From contig CAVQKQ010000011.1 in the NCBI GenBank assembly GCA_963713085.1, positions 62,001-126,000 on the forward strand: 64,000 bases of DNA, in the 5' to 3' direction. The notes below the pieces were generated by a model, which was not told the origin of the DNA, searched no databases, and saw only the letters and a program-made list of their open reading frames with translations. The stretch is from PFJX01 sp963713085. Its GTDB lineage: Bacteria > Pseudomonadota > Gammaproteobacteria > Burkholderiales > Thiobacillaceae. Below, in pieces: positions 17,585 through 28,104 of this stretch. The position numbers were made by a program, and so were the translations under genes. Each line of letters opens with the position of its first letter. Positions within the stretch are counted from its first letter, which is position 1.

Positions 17585-18010
17585 ATGGCTGTTGAGCGTA
17601 CCCTTTCCATCATCAAACCCGATGCCGTGGCCAAGAATGTCATCGGCAAGATTTACTCCCGTTTCGAGACCAACGGGCTGAAGGTCGTCGCCGCCCGCAT
17701 GGCACACCTGTCGCGCGCCGAAGCCGAGGGTTTCTATGCTGTGCACAAGGGTCGTCCCTTCTTCAACGACCTGGTGGCCTTCATGACCTCCGGCCCGGTG
17801 ATGATCCAGGTGCTGGAAGGCGAGAGCGCCGTCGCCAAGAACCGGGAGTTGATGGGCGCCACCGATCCCAAGAAGGCCGACGCCGGCACCATCCGCGCCG
17901 ATTTCGCCGAGAGCATAGACGCCAATGCGGTGCACGGTTCCGACGCCCAGGAAACCGCCGCGGTGGAAATCGCCTATTTCTTCCCCGCCTCCCAAGTATT
18001 CTCCCGCTAG
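17585..18010 (+). CDS. ndk: Nucleoside diphosphate kinase
   Basis: Balances NTP and dNTP pools by transferring phosphate from ATP through a phosphohistidine. It is 141 residues, the usual bacterial size. The phospho-histidine motif NAVHGSDAQETA is near residue 117, and the N-terminal ERTLSIIKPDAVAKN is diagnostic. GGAG lies 10 nt upstream of the ATG. It begins the conserved betaproteobacterial block that continues with rlmN 11 bp later. Confidence 0.97.
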   Translation: MAVERTLSIIKPDAVAKNVIGKIYSRFETNGLKVVAARMAHLSRAEAEGFYAVHKGRPFFNDLVAFMTSGPVMIQVLEGESAVAKNRELMGATDPKKADAGTIRADFAESIDANAVHGSDAQETAAVEIAYFFPASQVFSR

Positions 18011-18021
18011 GCCAGGCCCCT

Positions 18022-19103
<1,082 letters not shown>

Positions 19104-19107
<4 letters not shown>

Positions 19108-19907
19108 ACAAGTTTCTGCTGGTGGTCCTGCTGCTGTTGACCGGATGCGCGGCCCAGTCGACAGGGAACCCGGGGGGCGAGGGCAACAATGTGGGCTCCG
19201 ATGGCCGGGCCCTCGGCGAGGCCAATTCCGGCGCCGCGGTCCATACCGAACTGGGTGCCGGCTATTTCGCCAGGGGCCAGTACGCCGTGGCCCTGGAAGA
19301 ACTCCATCACGCCCTGGACATCGACGCGCATTATCCGCCGGCCTACAACGTGCTCGGCCTGGTGCATGCCGAACTGCGGGAGGATGCCCAGGCCGAGCAG
19401 CATTTCCGCCGGGCGTTGGAATTGTCCCCGCAATACTCCGAGGCCCACAACAATTTCGGTCTGTTCCTATGCCAGCGCGACCGCATCGACGAGGCTTTGA
19501 AGCATTTCGAGACGGCCCTGAGCAATCCGCTCTATGCCACGCCGGAAAGCGCCTTGGTCAATGCGGGCGCCTGCAGCCTCAAGAAGGACGATATCGCCAA
19601 GGCCGAACAATATTTCGCGCGCGCCCTGAAACGCGCTCCCGGCATGCCTTACGCAATCCTGGGCATGGCGGACGTGCATTACCGCCAGGGGCATTGGCTG
19701 GCTACCCGCAGCCTGTTACGCCAGCTGACGGATGCCTCGGTGGCGGGGGCCCAGGCCCTATGGCTGGGCGTGCGGGTCGAGCGCCAACTAGGCGACCGGG
19801 AGGCCGCAGCCAGCTACGCCGCCCAACTGAAGCGGCGATTCCCCGAGTCCATGCAGGCGCAATGGCTGGTCACCGGCCAATATGACCAACTGGGAAGCAT
19901 GTTGTGA
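19104..19907 (+). CDS. pilF: Type IV pilus biogenesis/stability lipoprotein PilF/PilW
   Basis: Outer-membrane pilotin needed to assemble the PilQ secretin. It is 267 residues. The lipobox LLTGC follows the hydrophobic leader MNKFLLVVLLLLTGC, and most of the rest is tetratricopeptide repeats (for example YAVALEELHHALDIDAHYPP and AEQHFRRALELSPQYSEAH). ATGA overlaps couple it to rlmN upstream and rodZ downstream. Other type IV pilus genes are not in the window. Confidence 0.92.
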
Positions 19908-20842
19908 GCGAGACGGTACAACCCGGTTTCGGCGTGGTTCTCAAGGCTGCGCGCGAAGACAGGGAATTGAGCATTGCCAAGGTAGCCGACAAGCTCAAAC
20001 TGACCCCGCGCCAGATCGAAGCCATCGAGGCGGAGGATCTCGCTCAGTTGCCGGGGCCGGTCTTCGTGCGCGGTTTCATCCGCAACTACGCACGCCTGCT
20101 TGATCTAGAGCCGCAACAACTGATCGCGCCGGTGGATGCCCAGGAGACAGTTTCCGAAACCATCACCGCGCCCAGCGAAGGTGTGACTTTTTCCACCAGC
20201 CGAGTCAGACGCTGGCTGCTGTTGCCGATGCTGGGCATGGTGGGTTTTATCGTTCTGGTCGCCTTGGTCTATCACTGGCTGCGTCAGGGGGAAGATGCCC
20301 TGCTGCCCCAGCTGCCGGCAACCCAGCAGACATCGGAAGTGCTCAAGCCGCTTCCGGTGCCCGTGGCGCCGGCCACCCTCGCGGCACCGGCCGTTTCCGC
20401 GCAGATGCCGGCACCCGCACCGCTCCAAACGGCCCCTGTGACTGCTCCATCGGCGCCGGAACAAGGGATGGCCTCGGCAGCTGTAAGAACATCTGTTCCC
20501 GCTACGCTAGTCCCCGCCCAAGTGCCGGCCGTACCGGCGATGCCGGCAACACCGCCGCAAATAACAGTGGCTCCACCCGCGCAGGAAATTCAGTCGTCGA
20601 GTGCGACAGCCCACAGCCTGCGCTTCGAAGCCGGGCACGATGCCTGGATCCAGGTAGTGGATGGCAAAGGCCGGCGTTTTTCCAAACTGGTCCTGGCGGG
20701 GACCATGGAGACCTTCAAGGGGGATTCCCCGTTCCGTCTGGTGGTGGGGGAAGCGGCCCAGGTGCGGCTTAGCTTCGATGGTCACAGCATCGATCTCACC
20801 CCCTTCATCGGCCAGAAAGTGGCCAGACTGACCCTGGAATGA
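19904..20842 (+). CDS. rodZ: RodZ-like helix-turn-helix membrane protein
   Basis: Cytoskeletal adaptor linking MreB to the elongation machinery. It is 312 residues and starts with GTG overlapping the pilF stop. Residues 8-75 form a Xre-type helix-turn-helix (LSIAKVADKLKLTPRQIEAI), 104-124 a membrane helix, 130-225 a Pro/Ala-rich periplasmic linker, and about 230-312 the DUF4115 beta domain (HDAWIQVVDGKGRRFSKLVL). The layout matches RodZ well, and the gene order pilF-rodZ-ispG is conserved. Confidence 0.9.
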   Translation: MSETVQPGFGVVLKAAREDRELSIAKVADKLKLTPRQIEAIEAEDLAQLPGPVFVRGFIRNYARLLDLEPQQLIAPVDAQETVSETITAPSEGVTFSTSRVRRWLLLPMLGMVGFIVLVALVYHWLRQGEDALLPQLPATQQTSEVLKPLPVPVAPATLAAPAVSAQMPAPAPLQTAPVTAPSAPEQGMASAAVRTSVPATLVPAQVPAVPAMPATPPQITVAPPAQEIQSSSATAHSLRFEAGHDAWIQVVDGKGRRFSKLVLAGTMETFKGDSPFRLVVGEAAQVRLSFDGHSIDLTPFIGQKVARLTLE

Positions 20843-20855
20843 GCCGGAACTCGAT

Positions 20856-22094
20856 ATGAATACCAGCAGCGTGATCGTGCGGCGCCCCACCAATCGGGTC
20901 ATGGTGGGCCACGTGCCGGTGGGTGGCGGGGCGCCGGTGGTGGTGCAGTCCATGACCAACACCGATACCGCCGACGTGGCAGGCAGCGTGGCCCAGATTC
21001 ACGCTCTCTGGCAGGCCGGTTCGGAACTGGTGCGCCTGACCGTGAACACCGAGGAAGCGGCCCGGGCCGTCCCCGCCATCCGGGAACAGCTGGATGCCCG
21101 GGGCTGCGACGTCCCCCTGATCGGCGATTTCCATTTCAACGGCCATCGCCTGATCAAGGCTGTGCCGGAATGTGCCCAGGCCCTGGCCAAGCTGCGCATC
21201 AACCCGGGCAACGTGGGTCGGGGCACGAAGAAGGACGAACAGTTCGCCACCCTGGTGGAGGCTGCTGCCCGCTACGGCAAGGCGGTGCGCATTGGCGTCA
21301 ACTGGGGCAGCCTGGACCAGGAACTGCTGGCGCGCATGATGGACGACAACGCCCGGCGTCCGAAGCCACAGGAGCCGGACGAGGTCATGCGCCACGCCCT
21401 GATCGCCTCGGCGCTGGAGTCTGCCGCCCGGGCCGAGGAACTGGGTCTGGCGGCCGACCGTATCATCCTGTCGTGCAAGCTCTCCGGGGTGCAGGACCTG
21501 ATCAAGGTCTACCGGGACCTGGCCGCCCGCAGCGACTACGCCCTGCATCTGGGCCTGACCGAGGCGGGCATGGGCAGCAAGGGCATCGTCGCCTCCACGG
21601 CGGCCCTGGCCATCCTGCTCCAGGAAGGCATCGGCGACACCATCCGCGTCTCCCTCACCCCCGCCCCGGACGAATCCCGCACCGTGGAGGTTCAGGTGGC
21701 CCAGGAGATACTGCAGACCCTGGGCATCCGCTCCTTCACCCCCCTGGTCACCGCCTGCCCCGGTTGCGGGCGCACCACCAGCACCGTGTTCCAGGAACTG
21801 GCCCAGAGCATCCAGACCTGGCTGCGGGCCCAGATGCCCATCTGGCGCGGCCGGTATCCCGGTGTGGAGACCATGAACGTGGCGGTGATGGGTTGCGTGG
21901 TGAACGGGCCGGGCGAATCCAAGCATGCCAACGTGGGCATCAGCCTGCCGGGCAGCAACGAGACCCCGGTGGCCCCGGTCTATGTGGACGGGGAGAAGAC
22001 CGTCACCCTCAAGGGTGAGCGCATCGCCGAGGAATTCCAGGCCATCGTCGAGGCTTATGTCAAGCGCAGCTACGGCGCCAAGAAAGACCACTGA
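20856..22094 (+). CDS. ispG: 4-hydroxy-3-methylbut-2-enyl diphosphate synthase
   Basis: [4Fe-4S] enzyme of the MEP isoprenoid pathway that converts MEcPP to HMBPP. It is 412 residues. The TIM-barrel N-terminus begins with the family signature around VVQSMTNTDTADV. The C-terminal cluster cysteines are in TACPGCGRT and CVVNGPGES. It is slightly longer than E. coli IspG because of an insert near EPDEVMRH, common in betaproteobacteria. It lies 13 bp after rodZ and 6 bp before hisS. Confidence 0.96.
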   Translation: MNTSSVIVRRPTNRVMVGHVPVGGGAPVVVQSMTNTDTADVAGSVAQIHALWQAGSELVRLTVNTEEAARAVPAIREQLDARGCDVPLIGDFHFNGHRLIKAVPECAQALAKLRINPGNVGRGTKKDEQFATLVEAAARYGKAVRIGVNWGSLDQELLARMMDDNARRPKPQEPDEVMRHALIASALESAARAEELGLAADRIILSCKLSGVQDLIKVYRDLAARSDYALHLGLTEAGMGSKGIVASTAALAILLQEGIGDTIRVSLTPAPDESRTVEVQVAQEILQTLGIRSFTPLVTACPGCGRTTSTVFQELAQSIQTWLRAQMPIWRGRYPGVETMNVAVMGCVVNGPGESKHANVGISLPGSNETPVAPVYVDGEKTVTLKGERIAEEFQAIVEAYVKRSYGAKKDH

Positions 22095-22100
22095 CCCACC

Positions 22101-23363
<1,263 letters not shown>

Positions 23364-23373
23364 GGGGAAAGAA

Positions 23374-24003
23374 ATGGCACTGGATCTGGAAGAACAGGAA
23401 CAACTCGACGAGGCGAAGGCATGGTGGAAACAACACGGCAACAAGGTGATCTGGGGTGTGACCGTGTTTCTGCTGGCGGCCGCCGGCTGGCGCGGCTGGC
23501 AGACCTGGAGCCACAATCAGGCGGCGGAGGCCTCCATGCTGTTCGACCGGGCGATCCAGGCCGCAACCATGAATGATGCCAAGACGGCCAAGGCGATCGC
23601 CGCCCAGATCATGGACAACAAGAGCCACAGCGCGTATGCCACGCCGGCCGCCTGGCTGGCCGGCAGCATCAACTACGATGCGGGCGACCTGAAGAGCGCC
23701 CGGGCCCAATACGAATATGCCCTGGATCATGCCAAGGACGACGGGGTGGCCCAGATGGCCCGCATCCGGCTGGCGGTCCTGCGCTTCGATGACAAGGATT
23801 TCCCCGGCGCACTGGCCCTGCTGGCGCAGCCCTTCGATCCCGCCTTCCAGGGCCTGGCCGCCCAGGTAAAGGGGGACGTGCTGGTGGCTCAGGGCAATAC
23901 TGCGGAGGCCAAGGCCGCCTACAAGCTGGCCCTGGAAAAACTGGGCGACAAGAGCGCCCTCAAACCCTTGGTCGAGATCCGCCTGGAAGCCCTCGGAGGT
24001 TGA
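23374..24003 (+). CDS. yfgM: YfgM-like TPR membrane protein (SecYEG-associated)
   Basis: Bitopic inner-membrane protein of 209 residues. The acidic cytosolic tail (LDLEEQEQLDEAKAWWKQHG) precedes one membrane helix at about 24-41 and a periplasmic domain of TPR-like repeats. E. coli YfgM associates with SecYEG and the chaperone PpiD. AGGGGA lies 6 nt before the ATG. It sits between hisS and bamB, as in other proteobacteria, with bamB starting 1 bp after its stop. Confidence 0.9.
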   Translation: MALDLEEQEQLDEAKAWWKQHGNKVIWGVTVFLLAAAGWRGWQTWSHNQAAEASMLFDRAIQAATMNDAKTAKAIAAQIMDNKSHSAYATPAAWLAGSINYDAGDLKSARAQYEYALDHAKDDGVAQMARIRLAVLRFDDKDFPGALALLAQPFDPAFQGLAAQVKGDVLVAQGNTAEAKAAYKLALEKLGDKSALKPLVEIRLEALGG

Positions 24004-24004
24004 T

Positions 24005-25153
24005 GTGCTGAAACGTGCCATTCCGCTGTTGCTCGCAATCACCCTATCAGGCTGTTCCTGGTTCGGCGGCTGGTTCGGCTCGGGCAGATCCGCCGTCAAG
24101 CCGGCCGAACTGACCGAGTTCAAGGCGAGCGCCACCCTGATCCGGGCCTGGGAAGCCAATGTTGGCCCCTCCGACCCCTATCTCTTTTCGCCCGGCACCG
24201 ATGGCCAGGCCATGTATGCCGCCGGCCGGGAAGGCCGCATTGTCAAGCTCGACCTGGCGACCGGCCGCGAGGCCTGGCGTATCGAGGCCGGGCAGCCGCT
24301 TTCCGCTGGCGTGGGCGTGGGTGAAGGCCTGGTACTGGTAGGCACCGTCAAGGGCGACCTGCTGGCCTTCAAGACGGCCGATGGTGCGCCGGCCTGGCGG
24401 GCCAAGCTTTCCTCGGAGATCCTGGTGCCGCCGACGGCTCATGGCGGGGTGGTCGCCGCCCGGACCAACGACGGCGGGATTTCATTGCTGGAGGCGGCCA
24501 CCGGCAAGGTCAGGTGGAATTACAGTCGTCGCCTACCGGTACTTACCTTGCGCGAGGAAAGCCAGATGTTGCTGACCGATACAGCCTTGTATGCCGGCCA
24601 GGCCGGCGGCAAGCTGACCGCCCTGGCCCTGAACAACGGCGCGCCCCAGTGGGAGGTGAACGTGGCCCTGCCCAAAGGGGCGACCGATCTGGAGCGCATC
24701 GCCGATGTGGCCGGCCCGTTGGCCATGGACGACCGCATGATCTGTGCCGCCGCCTATCAGGGCCGGGTGGCCTGCGTCGACCGCGTCACCGGCAACGGGA
24801 TCTGGGCCCGGGACATTTCGGCTCTGCGGGGCGTGGACATGGACGACCATTCTGTATACGTGGCGGACGACCACGATGCCTTGTTCGCCTTCGACAAGGG
24901 GAGCGGCAGCAATACCTGGAAGCAGGACAAGCTGCGTGACCGCAAGCTGTCCAGCCCGGTGGCCGTGGCGGGGCGTTACGTGGCGGTGGGCGATCTGCAA
25001 GGCTATGTCCACCTGATCAACGCAGAGGACGGCGCTTTCGCCGCCCGGGCCGCCACCGACGGCAGCGCCATCAACGGCGTGATATATCCCCTCAAGTCCG
25101 GCCTGGTGGTTCAGACCTCCAAGGGCGGCATCTATGCATTCAAGATCCAGTGA
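24005..25153 (+). CDS. bamB: Outer-membrane assembly lipoprotein BamB
   Basis: Beta-propeller lipoprotein of the BAM complex that helps insert outer-membrane proteins. It is 382 residues and starts with GTG behind GGAGG. The lipobox LSGC is at residues 14-17. PQQ-like propeller blades are visible as repeated motifs such as KLDLATGREAWRIEAG, AFKTADGAPAWRAKL and FDKGSGSNTWKQDKL. Confidence 0.94.
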   Translation: MLKRAIPLLLAITLSGCSWFGGWFGSGRSAVKPAELTEFKASATLIRAWEANVGPSDPYLFSPGTDGQAMYAAGREGRIVKLDLATGREAWRIEAGQPLSAGVGVGEGLVLVGTVKGDLLAFKTADGAPAWRAKLSSEILVPPTAHGGVVAARTNDGGISLLEAATGKVRWNYSRRLPVLTLREESQMLLTDTALYAGQAGGKLTALALNNGAPQWEVNVALPKGATDLERIADVAGPLAMDDRMICAAAYQGRVACVDRVTGNGIWARDISALRGVDMDDHSVYVADDHDALFAFDKGSGSNTWKQDKLRDRKLSSPVAVAGRYVAVGDLQGYVHLINAEDGAFAARAATDGSAINGVIYPLKSGLVVQTSKGGIYAFKIQ

Positions 25154-25192
25154 AGGGGAAAGGTCCGCCGCAACGGCGCCCTTTCTCGAGTC

Positions 25193-26590
25193 ATGATCCC
25201 CACCGTCGTTCTGGTCGGACGCCCCAATGTGGGCAAGTCCACCCTGTTCAACCGCCTCACCAAGAGCCGTGACGCCCTGGTCCACGACTTGCCCGGCCTG
25301 ACCCGGGACCGGCATTTCGGCCACGGCAAGGTGGGCTCTCGGCCCTACCTGGTGGTGGATACCGGCGGCTTCGAGCCGGTGGCCGATACCGGCATCCTGG
25401 CCGAGATGGCCAAGCAGACCATGCAGGCGGTGGCGGAAGGCGACGTGGTGATCTTCCTGGTGGACGGCCGCTCAGGCATCACGCCCCAGGACAAGACCAT
25501 CGCCGACAAGCTGCGCCGCAGCGGCCGCCCCGTTCTGGTGGCTGTTAACAAGACCGAAGGCATGCCCAGCGCCACGGCGGTGGCGGAGTTCCACGAACTG
25601 GGCCTGACCGAGCCGGTGGCGGTATCCAGCGCCCACGGCGAGGGGGTGCGGGAACTAATCGAACTTGCCCTGGAGCCTTTCGAGGCGGGCGAGGACGAGT
25701 CCGGGCCGGTGGATCACCCGAGGATCGCCATCGTCGGCCGGCCCAACGTGGGCAAATCCACCCTGGTGAACACCCTGGTCGGCGAGGAGCGGGTCATCGC
25801 CTTCGACCAGCCCGGCACCACGCGGGACTCCATATACGTCAACTTTGAGCGCAACGGACGCCCCTACACCCTCATCGACACCGCAGGCGTGCGGCGCAAG
25901 GGCAGGGTGGTCGAGGCCATCGAGAAATTCTCGGTGATTAAGACCCTGCAGGCCATCGAGGACGCCAACGTGGTGGTCCTGGTGCTGGACGCCCACCAGG
26001 AAGTCAGCGACCAGGACGCCCACCTGGGGGGCTTCGTGCTGGAAGCTGGTCGGGCCCTGGTGGTTGCCGTCAACAAATGGGACGGCGTAGACGCCTACCA
26101 GCGGGACCGGATCAAGCTGGAACTGGGGCGGCGCATGGAGTTCCTGTCCTTCGCCAAGTTCCACTTTATCTCCGCCCTGCACGGCAGCGGCGTGGCAGGC
26201 GTGCTGAAATCGGTGGACGAGGCCTACAAGGCCGCCATGATCAAGCTTTCCACCCCGCGCCTCACCAGGGTGTTGCAGGATGCCGTGGTCCAGCACAACC
26301 CGCCCAAGTCCGGCCTGTTCCGGCCCAAGCCCAAATACGCCCACCAGGGCGGCAGCAATCCTCCGGTGATCATCGTTCACGGCAATCATCTGGAAGGCAT
26401 CTCCAACGCCTACAAGCGCTACCTGGAAAACACCTTCCATAAGGCCTTCAACCTACAGGGCACGCCTCTGAGAGTGGACTTCAAGTCCGGCCACAACCCC
26501 TTCGACGAACGCCAGGCCAAGCCGGTCACGCCGCGCCAGGAGAGGACGGCGGAGCGGCTGGAGAAGCGGCGGGGCAAGGGGCGGGGTTGA
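25193..26590 (+). CDS. der: Ribosome biogenesis GTPase Der (EngA)
   Basis: Tandem GTPase required for 50S subunit maturation. It is 465 residues. There are two G domains, each with GRPNVGKST (residues about 8-16 and 182-190), DTGG/DTAG switches and NKxxG/NKWD specificity motifs, then a C-terminal KH-like domain (GNHLEGISNAYKRYLENTF). In most betaproteobacteria hfq follows directly; here about 4.7 kb intervene. Confidence 0.97.
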   Translation: MIPTVVLVGRPNVGKSTLFNRLTKSRDALVHDLPGLTRDRHFGHGKVGSRPYLVVDTGGFEPVADTGILAEMAKQTMQAVAEGDVVIFLVDGRSGITPQDKTIADKLRRSGRPVLVAVNKTEGMPSATAVAEFHELGLTEPVAVSSAHGEGVRELIELALEPFEAGEDESGPVDHPRIAIVGRPNVGKSTLVNTLVGEERVIAFDQPGTTRDSIYVNFERNGRPYTLIDTAGVRRKGRVVEAIEKFSVIKTLQAIEDANVVVLVLDAHQEVSDQDAHLGGFVLEAGRALVVAVNKWDGVDAYQRDRIKLELGRRMEFLSFAKFHFISALHGSGVAGVLKSVDEAYKAAMIKLSTPRLTRVLQDAVVQHNPPKSGLFRPKPKYAHQGGSNPPVIIVHGNHLEGISNAYKRYLENTFHKAFNLQGTPLRVDFKSGHNPFDERQAKPVTPRQERTAERLEKRRGKGRG

Positions 26591-26741
26591 AGGGGCTGTG
26601 GGGAAGGCCGGCCTTCGACCGGGCCCCTACGTAGGTCAGAGTGGAGGCATCAGCGGTCGCCCAGCCTCATTGCGGCGGTGGTCGAAGATCGGCCATAGGA
26701 ACCATTCGTTTGCAAGCGTGAAGAAAGAATCTTTTTGAAAT

Positions 26742-26766
26742 ACATGGTGCCAAACTGGCACCATGT
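26742..26766. promoter_or_regulatory. Inverted repeat, probable autoregulatory operator of the TA operon
   Basis: Perfect 11-bp arms (26742-26752 and 26756-26766) are separated by AAC, and TATACT begins 4 bp later. Ribbon-helix-helix antitoxins of the DUF1778 type repress their own operon through palindromes at the promoter. Its position about 180 bp upstream of the antitoxin ATG implies a long 5' leader. Confidence 0.6.
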
Positions 26767-26830
26767 TGATATACTGATAATGTTGCCGCAAACCAAAGAT
26801 ACGATCAATCGAATATTCGCGTAAGCCGAC

Positions 26831-26926
26831 ACTGACTCCAACACTGACTCCGACACTGACTCCGACACTGACTCCGACACTGACTCCGACACTGACTCCG
26901 ACACTGACTCCGACACTGACTCCGAC
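26831..26926. repeat. 12-bp tandem repeat, eight units
   Basis: Eight head-to-tail copies of ACTGACTCCGAC, seven perfect and the first with one change (CCAAC). Partial matches flank both sides (to about 26826 and 26930). It lies between the putative TA operator and the antitoxin start. In no frame does it join the antitoxin: an in-frame TGA lies at 26929-26931. There are no spacers, so it is not a CRISPR. Confidence 0.97.
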
Positions 26927-26946
26927 ACTGAAAACGCAAATTCGAT

Positions 26947-27267
26947 ATGGCAACCAATACAGAAGAAAGAGGCCGCATCACAGCACGTGCACCTCAGCCA
27001 GTAGTAGATGAACTGGAGGAAGCAGCAGCGCTTGTTGGCGTTACAGTCAATCAATTCATCGTTCAAGCTGCAATTGAAAAAGCTCGGACGATCATAGATT
27101 CCTATACGCGTATCGAGCTAACCCGTCGTGATGCCGTCTTCATTGCTAACCTGCTGGACAACCCACCTGCGCCTAATGCTGCGCTGAAGGGGGCTGTGCA
27201 GCGATACAAGAAGGCAGTCAGAAATGGAGATTCAGATACAGTCGCTTCAAAGTCATCACGACACTGA
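26947..27267 (+). CDS. DUF1778 antitoxin (TacA-like)
   Basis: Antitoxin of 106 residues with the N-terminal ribbon-helix-helix pattern of DUF1778 proteins (GRITARAPQPVVDELEEAAA, then VGVTVNQFIVQAAIEKA). The C-terminal half contains the toxin-neutralising segment typical of the family (LTRRDAVFIANLLDNPPAPN). An in-frame TGA at 26929 fixes the start near 26947, though no Shine-Dalgarno sequence is seen. It overlaps the toxin gene by 44 bp, implying coupled translation. Base composition is clearly lower in GC than the flanking core genes, suggesting transfer. Confidence 0.9.
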   Translation: MATNTEERGRITARAPQPVVDELEEAAALVGVTVNQFIVQAAIEKARTIIDSYTRIELTRRDAVFIANLLDNPPAPNAALKGAVQRYKKAVRNGDSDTVASKSSRH

Positions 27268-27751
27268 AGCATTTTCTTGTGGTCATGTAGTGCTTGATAG
27301 TTGGTTTCGTCGCACCGCAAAACAGCATGCTCGCAAAGGGATTTCCCGTAGCTACGTTGCCGTTGATACTGGAAGACCACAACAGGTTCTCGGTTTCTAT
27401 AGCCTGACTGTAGGCGAGGCTGAAACTGAAACGTTGCCTGCGGTTGTTGCTAAAACCCTTCCCCGAAAAATTCCGATTGTATTGCTCGGCCGGCTTGCCG
27501 TTGCAGTTCACGCACAAGGGCAAGGGATTGGTGGACATCTGTTGGTGGATGCTTTGCAGCGGACAGTGCGAGTGGCATCCGAAGTGGGTATTTCAGCGAT
27601 TCTGGTCGATGCCAAGAACCAGAAAGCAGATGAGTTCTATCAACACTTCGGATTCCAAATTCTGCCAGATTCTCCCAATCGTCTTGTCTTGCTTCTCAAG
27701 ACGGCTATTGAGCTTTTTCAGGCTGACGAATCGAACACGCGGGAAAAATAG
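27224..27751 (+). CDS. GNAT acetyltransferase toxin (TacT-like)
   Basis: A 175-residue GNAT-fold protein downstream of a DUF1778 antitoxin. Characterised members (TacT, AtaT, ItaT) acetylate the amino group of charged aminoacyl-tRNAs and block translation. The acetyl-CoA loop is AVHAQGQGIGGHLLVDAL, and the C-terminal segment ADEFYQHFGFQILPDSPN holds the catalytic-type tyrosine. The protein appears full length with no frameshift. The target tRNA cannot be read from sequence. Confidence 0.9.
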   Translation: MEIQIQSLQSHHDTEAFSCGHVVLDSWFRRTAKQHARKGISRSYVAVDTGRPQQVLGFYSLTVGEAETETLPAVVAKTLPRKIPIVLLGRLAVAVHAQGQGIGGHLLVDALQRTVRVASEVGISAILVDAKNQKADEFYQHFGFQILPDSPNRLVLLLKTAIELFQADESNTREK

Positions 27752-28104
27752 AGCGCAAGGGCGGAAAAGCGCAGAGCCTTCTTCCGAATGAAATATGAAT
27801 CATGACGCACCCCGCTCTCCAGATCGCTTGACGGTCATAACAGTATCTATGCGGGGTGCACTCTGGCCTTCATCCGTGACCCCTACGGCCAATCTGAAAC
27901 CACTCCGACCTCCACACCAACTGGTCGCTTCCGGCATTTAGTCCCCCTTGTCCCCAAAACCATGCCCTATCGTTTCCCGGACACGTGTTAGGCGTTACCC
28001 TGCATTAATGCCGCCTATGTCCCGATAAAATCCCCCGCTTTGCCCGGCCGCCCTAAGCCGTGCTGCAATCCCCCGCCATCCCCCCACCTAAAAGAAGCCC
28101 CGCC
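27752..28104. other. Intergenic region downstream of the TA operon
   Basis: No gene seen. A 9-bp inverted repeat (GCACCCCGC at 27807-27815 and GCGGGGTGC at 27851-27859) with a 35-bp loop may be a weak terminator or a mobile-element trace. A GTG at 28060 opens the downstream frame earlier, but the ATG at 28105 is the better start. Composition shifts back towards GC-rich across this stretch. Confidence 0.5.

Larger units (their letters stand above)
26591..26946. other. Leader and regulatory region between der and the antitoxin gene
   Basis: No gene. Just after der lies a nested palindrome: outer arms AGGGGC (26591-26596) and GCCCCT (26623-26628) around the 14-bp palindrome 26603-26616, a possible operon-end structure without a U tract. 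GC content then drops. A 25-bp operator-like inverted repeat is at 26742-26766, a possible -10 TATACT at 26770-26775, and a 12-bp tandem repeat at 26831-26926. The last 20 bases before the antitoxin ATG show no Shine-Dalgarno sequence. Confidence 0.7.

Noticed and set aside
26831..26926. CRISPR array
   Set aside because: The 12-bp units are directly adjacent with no spacers, and no cas genes are present.
26636..27066. Minus-strand frames with SVGV and SVSE repeats through the tandem repeat
   Set aside because: The repeats are only the 12-bp array read in reverse; the frames run antisense into the antitoxin gene and have no start context.
27984..27998. Integron attC-like core (GTTAGGCGTTA)
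   Set aside because: Only one short match, no paired site forming the folded attC structure, and no integrase or cassette array.
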